Assembly: GCA_017858295.1 (NCBI GenBank)
Contig: JAFMBU010000013.1
Coordinates: 1 to 21,354 of the forward strand
Length of the DNA stretch: 21,354 bases
Source: Porticoccaceae bacterium
GTDB lineage: Bacteria; Pseudomonadota; Gammaproteobacteria; Pseudomonadales; Porticoccaceae
Reading direction: 5' to 3'
Shown: in pieces, positions 15,473 through 21,354 of the stretch
Position numbering within the stretch: position 1 is the first letter of the stretch
How the letters are laid out: every line of letters begins with the position of its first letter
Notes under the pieces: model-generated
Database searches by the model: none
Told to the model about the DNA's origin: nothing
The model's input: the letters and a program-made list of their open reading frames with translations, nothing else
Program-made: the position numbers and the translations under genes

Positions 15473-18400
15473 CTACTTGTCCTGCTTGCTGTACCACCAT
15501 ACTCTGCGTCGAACGCCCAATGGATCACCTTCGGTATCCTCGGCATGAAACCCAAACATCACTCCGCTAACTGCTTTCTCTTCTGTTGTACAGTTGCCAT
15601 TAGCATCGCAAGTGGGCTCTTCCACTATCACTGTAAAGCCCACTGGAGGCGGTAAGAAACCACCACCTTCGACGGTGACGTAGTTTTTCTCTCCAGGCGC
15701 TCTACCCGAGACAGAGAAGGGATTGATCTTATAGATCCGCGCTTCACCCAAGTCGGTGCAAGCATCATTTTGCCCGGCAATATTGGTGGCAAAAGTGGCC
15801 ACCTTATTGGTGGTCAGAGCTGGAGTCACAACTTTCTCACCGCTTTCTAAAGTTAGATACCAGCCCTTTAAAAATTTACTATTGCTGGCGATGTTGGTAT
15901 CGGGATCAAAGGTCTCAGTGTTACCCGAAACTTCTGTAGTGGCCGCTGCCAAATCATTCTCGGTCAATGTTACTGTCGAGGTTGAAACACTGGTTTGGTC
16001 ATAGTCGCGGTAGAAAATCATATAATTTTGCACTGAGGTATCCACCGGCTTTTCCCGATTCCCTGAGCCAATAATAATCATGTCGTAATTGCCATCTGGA
16101 CTCTCAACAACATCGGGAGTATTTAAAAAGCGCTGGGGTGAGGTTGAAAATTTAAACAGCCGCGTGGCTTTCCAATCACCCACCGAGGAGCTGCCTATAT
16201 CAAGGCGCCAGAGCTGTCCTCCAGTATCACCAAAATAGACCCTATCAGAGTAGCCGTTGCCATCCCGATCAACCACCGCCAGGTCCGATGGCACGCTAAA
16301 TGTCATTTTGCTTTCACTGAGTACTGTGCCCGCGGGGCTAGACACTGAGCCCGAGGTAACCTGCCAAATATCCTCACCGGTTAGAGCATCGATAACAATC
16401 ACACCGCGACCTTGGGTACGGGTTGCTGAGATCCCATCATCTACGTCGGGGTCATAGCCGAGACCCATCATCAAGACAATTTTGTCCTGGGTGCCCACCT
16501 TTAGTTTGGTCACAGTCGGCTTTGACCAGGTCTGTCCCAGTTCACTGTAGCCATTGTCGGCACTACTCTTGCGCCATTTGATCAGCGGCGCCTCGGGGTC
16601 GGTCACATCCAGGGCATAGAGCAAATCTCCACCGCGACGGGCGGTAAGATAGATAATGGCGCTGCTCACTTCGTCGTTGCTGTCGTAGACTACATAGCTG
16701 CCTACGGAGCCATCAAAAAAGTAGGGTTTGTCATCGAAGCCTCCAGTCAAGGTGGTGTTGTCATAGAGTTCTTTAAGTTGCGGGAAATGCTCAGGGGCGG
16801 TAAATGCCCAGACTTCCTCACCATCTTTCGAGCTGGCGTCTGCGGTCTTTTCAATAACGCCGCCCTTCACTCCGTGGAACATGCCATCGTTAGATCCGTA
16901 GAACACATAGGGCCCTTTCGCGCCACCGTAGTTAATCACCACTGGCTGTGAATGAATCACATCGCCGTGAACATTGGGGCGAATATCGGTTATGTCCGAA
17001 GGGTCATCATTATCCGCATCTTCAAGATCGATGCCTTTTGACCAGTTGATAATATTATTCATTTCGGCGCTATCAGCGGCATCAAAATCGCTGAAGTTAA
17101 GGTTGCTGTTGGAGGTTGTAAAGTTTTCCAAACTACTGCAGCTTCCAGTACAGGTATAGACAGTGCGACCGGTGCCGACATACTCACGCAATCCCTGAGC
17201 CACGCCGCCGCGCTCCACTTCTTTGCCGTCGGGATTGTCGCTGACGCTGGTAGTCTCAGAACCACGATTAACCGAGAGTGTGGGTATATTGGTCCAGTAA
17301 GTGCTGGAGGCAGTCCAAAAACTCCGCGCCAGAGTTTCAATAAAGCCAGTGCCAGTGTCTTCCGCCGCCGCTCCTTCTGCATCTATCAGTATTGGCTTGC
17401 CGGTAATCGCGTCGAGACCAATTTGATAGAGCTTGAGATTGCCGGCCCAGCGTGGCTCCTGTGAGGGTCGAAAGATGCCCATATAAATCTGGTTTTCATT
17501 GGTGCCCTTTATATTGACTGACACAGGCAAACTCACCGCAGCAAAGACACTGTTTTTCTCGAGGATATCATCGACCACATTATTTAGCTGCGCAACCAGG
17601 GCATCTGCGTCTGAAGCAACCAAATAGTCGCCGCCACCTTCCCCTTCTGATGCGTTGTACATCAGCGCATGTTTTGAGGCATCGGGCTTAGTCAGACCGA
17701 ACTGTCTATAGTTCGCCGCATCGGTACTGGGATCATACTGTTTGCCGCTGGAATTGAGTGCCTCAAAAACATCCACAGCGTAGATCGAGACATTCTGCTT
17801 ACCATCGACGTTATCGTTAATATCATTGGTGTTTAAAAAACGTGCATATTCGTCTAACCAATTGGCTTCTTCACCAGTATGAAACCCGGTAGATAATGGA
17901 TCACCGGCAAAGACGCCACCCAGCGCGTCGAGTTTGGATTCGGCGAGATTATTCTCACCGCTATCTGGACCACCATTAGAAATAAATAACATATAGTTAT
18001 TGGCGCAGGCCTGATCGTCGATTGGACTAATATAGTTACTGCCATTAAAGGCACTGGGGTCGAAGCCATCGACATTTGACGAGGATTGCACACCATCCTG
18101 TTGGCCCGCCTGAAAAGGCTTGCCGGCAAACCACAGATAGGCCTCATTAAAGGCTAGGGCCATGGGTGAATTATTGGTTTTGGGCAAATTTTCCGAGCCG
18201 TAAAATAGGCTTTCATCGAAGCCGGTTGCGCCCCATTCCATACTCAGTTGAGCGAGGCAGGCTGCTTCATTGGCTGCGGCACCACTGCCCTTAAATGCAT
18301 CTTTATTGCAGTAAAGCTTTGCCTTAATTGCATTGATATCCGTGTCACTTGAGGATTCAATTTTGAGAAAAGCCTGGATGGGTTTACCGCCTTTTGGCGA

Positions 18401-18718
18401 GTTACCGCTGGAATAAACCAATATACCCAGATTGATTCCTAAAAAGTCGGGATTATCAACAAAGCGTTGTTTGAGGCTGTCGAGAAATTTAAACAGCGCT
18501 TCATGCATAATTTGCTGTTTTGTCACACCATTAGAGTTGCTATTCCAATTAGCGGAATTATCCAAAACAAACAGCACATTAGGCGCAGCAACGTTGGTTG
18601 AATTGGTGCGAAAAATATCTATATCTGCAGCGGAAGACCAGAGTGACAAGAGCAGAATCAATCCTGCTACGGGTCCCCGCAATAACAGCTTGGGATAGGA
18701 TATAGGTGTTTGCTTCAT
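15473..18718 (-). CDS. pilY1: Type IV pilus tip adhesin PilY1
   Basis: A 1081-residue exported protein with a signal peptide (hydrophobic LILLLSLWSSA, cleavage near residue 30). An N-terminal von Willebrand A-like region starts at about 47 with NVLFVLDNSANWN; its metal-site motif reads DNSAN where DxSxS is canonical (D53, S55, N57). The C-terminal half is the Neisseria PilC / PilY1 beta-propeller domain: SQPVVINYGGAKGPYVFYGS, YLTARRGGDLLYALDV, GRGVIVIDALTG and GDTGGQLWRLDI. It includes an EF-hand-like calcium loop DRDGNGYSD (817-825) of the kind that controls pilus retraction in Pseudomonas. A longer frame runs to 18811 but overlaps pilX; CAGGAGG (18732-18726) sits 7 bases before the ATG at 18718, followed directly by the signal peptide, so I start there. 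It is the last gene of the minor-pilin operon. Confidence 0.93.
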   Translation of the reverse strand: MKQTPISYPKLLLRGPVAGLILLLSLWSSAADIDIFRTNSTNVAAPNVLFVLDNSANWNSNSNGVTKQQIMHEALFKFLDSLKQRFVDNPDFLGINLGILVYSSGNSPKGGKPIQAFLKIESSSDTDINAIKAKLYCNKDAFKGSGAAANEAACLAQLSMEWGATGFDESLFYGSENLPKTNNSPMALAFNEAYLWFAGKPFQAGQQDGVQSSSNVDGFDPSAFNGSNYISPIDDQACANNYMLFISNGGPDSGENNLAESKLDALGGVFAGDPLSTGFHTGEEANWLDEYARFLNTNDINDNVDGKQNVSIYAVDVFEALNSSGKQYDPSTDAANYRQFGLTKPDASKHALMYNASEGEGGGDYLVASDADALVAQLNNVVDDILEKNSVFAAVSLPVSVNIKGTNENQIYMGIFRPSQEPRWAGNLKLYQIGLDAITGKPILIDAEGAAAEDTGTGFIETLARSFWTASSTYWTNIPTLSVNRGSETTSVSDNPDGKEVERGGVAQGLREYVGTGRTVYTCTGSCSSLENFTTSNSNLNFSDFDAADSAEMNNIINWSKGIDLEDADNDDPSDITDIRPNVHGDVIHSQPVVINYGGAKGPYVFYGSNDGMFHGVKGGVIEKTADASSKDGEEVWAFTAPEHFPQLKELYDNTTLTGGFDDKPYFFDGSVGSYVVYDSNDEVSSAIIYLTARRGGDLLYALDVTDPEAPLIKWRKSSADNGYSELGQTWSKPTVTKLKVGTQDKIVLMMGLGYDPDVDDGISATRTQGRGVIVIDALTGEDIWQVTSGSVSSPAGTVLSESKMTFSVPSDLAVVDRDGNGYSDRVYFGDTGGQLWRLDIGSSSVGDWKATRLFKFSTSPQRFLNTPDVVESPDGNYDMIIIGSGNREKPVDTSVQNYMIFYRDYDQTSVSTSTVTLTENDLAAATTEVSGNTETFDPDTNIASNSKFLKGWYLTLESGEKVVTPALTTNKVATFATNIAGQNDACTDLGEARIYKINPFSVSGRAPGEKNYVTVEGGGFLPPPVGFTVIVEEPTCDANGNCTTEEKAVSGVMFGFHAEDTEGDPLGVRRRVWWYSKQDK

Positions 18719-18725
18719 GGTGTAG

Positions 18726-18732
18726 CCTCCTG
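18726..18732 (-). promoter_or_regulatory. Ribosome site that fixes the pilY1 start
   Basis: CAGGAGG on the minus strand lies 7 bases before the ATG at 18718 and just after the pilX stop (18740-18738), ruling out the longer pilY1 frame that would overlap pilX. Confidence 0.8.
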
Positions 18733-18737
18733 GCTTA

Positions 18738-19244
18738 TCAGGCGGGGCAATAGCCTTCCAGATACCTGAATTTGAATCCTTCAATAATATTTGATGACGC
18801 CCCTGAGACATTATCAGTAACGCTTACATCGGCCTCCCAGTAATACTCTGGATGACAGGGTGCGGAGCTACTCTCCAGCAGTGAACAACCGGCAGGTGTG
18901 GCCTGCAACAGACATTGCAGGCTATTGATGGTGACCGCCATACCGTTGGAGACGTTAGTGGGGAATGAGAGTGTGAAATCACCATTGCCATCCAAATAAC
19001 TACTGTTATTAGTGTAATAGTCGAGATCACTGAGCAGATAATTAATTGAGTTCTGGGCCACTTGGCTGGCTTCCTGCTGGCGCTGCTGGCTCTGCACAAG
19101 CTGCAGACCAATATTGGTCGAGGTGATGGTGGAGACGCCGAGACCGGTCATCACTAACAGCATCATTAGCGCCACAATCAAAACAGCGCCCCGCTGCCGC
19201 CCTGCCCCGAAAGAGGCAACTCCCATTAAAGGCTGCTTATTCAT
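18738..19244 (-). CDS. pilX: Minor pilin PilX (GspK/PilX-like)
   Basis: A 168-residue minor pilin. The leader (residues 1-19, ending RQRG) is followed by A20 and the hydrophobic helix VLIVALMMLLVMTGLGVS. Position +5 is Val, not the usual Glu; PilX and GspK-type pilins often lack it, which fits a tip-proximal subunit. The globular part has six cysteines (LQCLL, AGCS, APCH, EGYCPA among them near the C-terminus). Together with PilV, PilW and PilE it should form the priming complex that carries PilY1. It starts by a 4-base ATGA overlap with the pilW stop, with a GAGGG ribosome site about 8 bases upstream. Assignment rests on position and N-terminus; the C-terminal half is divergent. Confidence 0.85.
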   Translation of the reverse strand: MNKQPLMGVASFGAGRQRGAVLIVALMMLLVMTGLGVSTITSTNIGLQLVQSQQRQQEASQVAQNSINYLLSDLDYYTNNSSYLDGNGDFTLSFPTNVSNGMAVTINSLQCLLQATPAGCSLLESSSAPCHPEYYWEADVSVTDNVSGASSNIIEGFKFRYLEGYCPA

Positions 19245-20218
19245 ACGCCGGCCCTCTTAATGCTGACATTGGTAAGTCGTGCAACGCCGCTAAATAAGCG
19301 GCGTTTTTTACTGTCGCTAAAAGTAAGACCCGCCTTGTCGGCATAGGAATAGGTTTTGCCGTCAGCCAGACCCGGGGCATTGCTGGTGCTACTGAGCAGC
19401 AAGAAAACTTTTACTGACACAACGTCTTCCCACTCTGCCGCTGAGGCGGGTAACTCAACAAAGGCGGCGTTGCCGCCATCTGCATTGGCAACCCCATCAC
19501 CCGAGCGGTCGATGCCATAGACCAGCTGAAAATCGTCCACCCCCTCCACAAGGGGCTCAAGAGTGTAGCTGCCGTTAATCAGACTTAAGCGGTTAAATAC
19601 ATTGTCAGTGCCAATAAAGTAAATATCCTGGTGGTACTCACGAATGGCGGCAACTGTGGCGTTATCTTTTTCCTTCAGATTAAAGCTCGTGTTGTTGGCA
19701 CCAACATCAAGCACCGCAGCAGTTACTGTCTCCTGCAAGTAGTGCTGATTGGCATCTAGGCCGGTAGTGCTATTAACCGAAGTGGTATCCGCACGGCGAA
19801 TTAACAGGGCATCCGAGCCGGTCAGTAAAACATCGCCGTTGCAGGTTGTGGTGCCGGCGGCAACCCCATCTAAACCGAACACTGGGTAGTTCATGCCATT
19901 GCGCAGGCTGGCCGCGGATAATCCTGTGCAGGGATCGGGCTGTGCCGTCACTGTGTCGTCAATATAGCTTTCCAGGCGACCATAGAATCCAGCCAGTTGC
20001 AGTTCGTTGCTGAGAAGATTGGTCAGGTAACGACCATTTTCGACCATCTCGCTGGTGAGTTCGAGCTCTCTGGCAGTGCGTGAGGAGTTTAGAGTCACAT
20101 CGAGAATCGCCCATGATAGAACTATACCCAGAGCCACTGCGATCAGTAGTTCGACTATGGAAAATCCCGACTGCTGCTTGCTGGATCTGGAGGCATAGTA
20201 AGTGGCGGATTTAGTCAT
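19241..20218 (-). CDS. pilW: Minor pilin PilW
   Basis: A 325-residue prepilin. The leader ends at G18, with F19 after it and E23 at position +5 (SGFSIVELLIAVALGIVLSW), a canonical prepilin-peptidase site. The helix continues into the PilW-typical stretch NGRYLTNLLSNELQLAGFYG (63-82), a strong family marker. The large C-terminal globular region (about 230 residues) is usual for PilW. It is separated from the pilV stop by only 2 bases and overlaps pilX by 4, indicating tight translational coupling. Acts in the inner membrane and pilus tip as part of the priming complex. Confidence 0.92.
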   Translation of the reverse strand: MTKSATYYASRSSKQQSGFSIVELLIAVALGIVLSWAILDVTLNSSRTARELELTSEMVENGRYLTNLLSNELQLAGFYGRLESYIDDTVTAQPDPCTGLSAASLRNGMNYPVFGLDGVAAGTTTCNGDVLLTGSDALLIRRADTTSVNSTTGLDANQHYLQETVTAAVLDVGANNTSFNLKEKDNATVAAIREYHQDIYFIGTDNVFNRLSLINGSYTLEPLVEGVDDFQLVYGIDRSGDGVANADGGNAAFVELPASAAEWEDVVSVKVFLLLSSTSNAPGLADGKTYSYADKAGLTFSDSKKRRLFSGVARLTNVSIKRAGV

Positions 20219-20220
20219 GG

Positions 20221-20850
20221 TTAGCTGTCCAGAGTCGCGGTGCGCAGCACATAGGTCACTGCTCGGCGCATTTTACTGGTCGAGCCACCGTAGCTTGTGG
20301 CACCACAGTTGGTAGTGGTGGGAGCAATGGTCTCAACCAAACCCTGCCACACCACAGACACAGTGTAAGTCTCGTTGACGCTATCATAGACAATACAGCC
20401 TCGGGCATTGAGTAGTCCGCCGACGCTGTTGCCATTAATCACTTCACCAGTGCCCTTTAACAGGTCGCTCCATTCATTGACTGCGTCCACCACCTGAGCC
20501 TGGGTCTGGGCTGTGCCGTAAGCTGAGCAGGTATAGGATCCGGAAAAACCGGTGCCAACTTCGGTTGTGGCCAATCCATAACAGCCTTGAGCCAAGGGGT
20601 TTGAGCGGATCTGATCAACCATATAGTCAACAAGATTTAAGGCATAGACACGCTGATAGATCTCAAGCTGAGATTTTTGCGCACGATTTTGCAGGGATGC
20701 ATAACCAAGCAGCCCTACGGAGAAAACCAATAGCGTGATCAGTACTTCGATAATGCTAAACCCGCGACTGCTATTCCGCGATCTATGGCATCGAGATCTC
20801 GCGCCAAATGGGCTGGTGTTGAATTGATAATTAGTCATACCAGCTAGCAT
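20221..20850 (-). CDS. pilV: Minor pilin PilV
   Basis: A prepilin of 209 residues from the ATG at 20850, or 205 from the ATG at 20838. Cleavage is expected after G30, with F31 and E35 at +5 (RGFSIIEVLITLLVFSVGLL), then the PilV-type continuation LGYASLQNRAQKSQLEIYQR and YMVDQIRSNP. The leader of 26-30 residues is long and basic (GARSRCHRSRNSSRG); no later in-frame start exists. The 20850 start has a GGGG ribosome site about 7 bases upstream, the inner one has none, so I prefer 20850. It overlaps the end of pilE by 20 bases. Subunit of the minor-pilin priming complex. Confidence 0.9.
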   Translation of the reverse strand: MLAGMTNYQFNTSPFGARSRCHRSRNSSRGFSIIEVLITLLVFSVGLLGYASLQNRAQKSQLEIYQRVYALNLVDYMVDQIRSNPLAQGCYGLATTEVGTGFSGSYTCSAYGTAQTQAQVVDAVNEWSDLLKGTGEVINGNSVGGLLNARGCIVYDSVNETYTVSVVWQGLVETIAPTTTNCGATSYGGSTSKMRRAVTYVLRTATLDS

Positions 20851-21232
20851 TTTTCTGCCCCAGATGATTGACCGTTAAGGTGTCGCTGCCCGCCTGGGGC
20901 GTGCCCGCGATGGGTGCGGCTTGAAGAGTAAAGGTTGGCGGCGAAGCGCTGTTGTCGACTGCACCTATAGTCACTGTGTAATTGTCGCTGACTCTTGCAA
21001 TTGGCGTGGTGCCAAGAGCTGCCAGCGTGGTGGCGTAGGTGCGGGTATCGAGAATAAACTGATGCTGAAGGCTTGAGACTTCAAGGAGATATTGCTGCGC
21101 CACGGCGCGATTATTGCGCACTATGTGCTGCTGATAACTGGGGTAGGCGACTGCTGCCAAAATCGCCACAATGGCGACTACGATCATTAATTCAAGCAGT
21201 GAAAATCCCACGGCTTTTGGCTGATTCTGCAT
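20831..21232 (-). CDS. pilE: Minor pilin PilE-like type IV pilin
   Basis: A 133-residue small pilin. Leader of 9 residues, then F10 and E14 at +5 (VGFSLLELMIVVAIVAILAA), followed by VAYPSYQQHIVRNNRAVAQQ, the usual start of the PilE alpha-helix. Near the C-terminus SDTLTVNHLGQKNASWYD matches the TLTLNxxGxK...W motif of PilE proteins. No cysteine occurs anywhere, so the C-terminal disulfide typical of this family is absent, with Ser-Asp at the place where Asp-Cys is usual. It is the first gene of the pilEVWXY1 operon. In Pseudomonas, pilE is instead the last gene. It could be called a generic type IV pilin; PilE is the best fit by size and C-terminal motif. Confidence 0.87.
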   Translation of the reverse strand: MQNQPKAVGFSLLELMIVVAIVAILAAVAYPSYQQHIVRNNRAVAQQYLLEVSSLQHQFILDTRTYATTLAALGTTPIARVSDNYTVTIGAVDNSASPPTFTLQAAPIAGTPQAGSDTLTVNHLGQKNASWYD

Positions 21233-21354
21233 GATCCACTTAGCTCCCTGCTAACGTCCTATGTTGCAACTGTAGTGTTCTAAGCCCAAAACAACAGTCC
21301 TCGCAGATTAACGGTAATAAATATCAGACTAACGTCGGCTGAAGGGGCTATTAG
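21233..21354 (-). promoter_or_regulatory. Upstream region of the pilE operon with an 8-bp direct repeat
   Basis: No gene is visible. On the minus strand GACGTTAG occurs at 21336-21329 and again at 21258-21251, 78 bases apart. It could be a pair of activator half-sites for the operon. I see neither a convincing sigma-70 pair nor a sigma-54 GG/GC pair, so the promoter is not assigned. Confidence 0.3.

Noticed and set aside
15450..15476. Hairpin-like TAGGCCC / GGGGGCTA between convergent pilR and pilY1
   Set aside because: The two arms pair only with mismatches, and no T-run follows on either strand, so I do not call a terminator.
18719..18811. 31-residue N-terminal extension of pilY1
   Set aside because: It overlaps the end of pilX, lacks signal-peptide features, and the ATG at 18718 has an excellent ribosome site followed at once by a signal peptide.
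21241..21300. TTGC on the minus strand upstream of pilE as a possible sigma-54 -12 element
   Set aside because: There is no GG dinucleotide at the required distance upstream for the -24 element.
1..21354. CRISPR array, integrase, transposase, toxin-antitoxin or phage-defence genes
   Set aside because: Every large frame is assigned to a housekeeping, regulatory or pilus gene, and the only tandem repeats are too short and unspaced for CRISPR.

Overview
The window reads as chromosomal DNA of a Gammaproteobacterium, most likely a marine relative of the Pseudomonadales/Cellvibrionales. This is inferred from gene content and order: rplU-rpmA-obgE-proB in a row, rluD divergent from bamD, clpB and pgeF close by, and pilS-pilR next to a minor-pilin/PilY1 cluster. 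As I recall, Pseudomonas keeps the same genes in one wider neighbourhood. I see no tRNA, rRNA, insertion sequence, integrase or CRISPR array. No gap between genes exceeds 300 bases.

Left part (1-2535): a short leftward unit pairs a DUF2805/TIGR03643-like protein with a secreted CIA30-domain protein. Divergent from it are an unrecognised 164-residue cytoplasmic protein and a LuxR-type regulator with a likely TTG start. This is the least characterised stretch.

Centre (2546-10402, all leftward): clpB has a well-placed heat-shock (sigma-32-type) promoter. To its right is the rplU-rpmA-obgE-proB ribosome/GTPase/proline group, transcribed from a near-consensus sigma-70 promoter and split by a strong hairpin terminator between rpmA and obgE. 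Then come pgeF (multicopper polyphenol oxidase-type peptidoglycan-editing factor) and rluD. Two unrelated short tandem repeats bracket rluD: a 9-bp unit inside its 5' coding end and a 13-bp unit across its stop codon.

Right part (10583-15452, rightward): bamD, nadE, pilS and pilR lie head to tail with short gaps or overlaps, so an outer-membrane assembly lipoprotein, NAD synthetase and the type IV pilus two-component system may share transcription. Converging on them (15473-21232, leftward) is a tight minor-pilin operon: pilE, pilV, pilW, pilX, pilY1. Together PilS/PilR (sigma-54-dependent control of pilin expression) and the minor pilins with PilY1 (pilus priming, tip adhesin) form a type IV pilus module. 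Compared with the Pseudomonas layout as I recall it, the operon is inverted relative to pilSR, starts with pilE, and shows no fimT, fimU or pilY2 inside the window.

No clearly new biological system stands out. The best leads are the two tandem repeats around rluD, the reorganised minor-pilin operon with a cysteine-free PilE, and the regulatory sites at clpB, rplU, rpmA/obgE and bamD. Five start codons in the obvious long reading frames were revised or flagged (rplU, pilS, pilR, pilY1, pilV), and three genes appear to use GTG or TTG starts.
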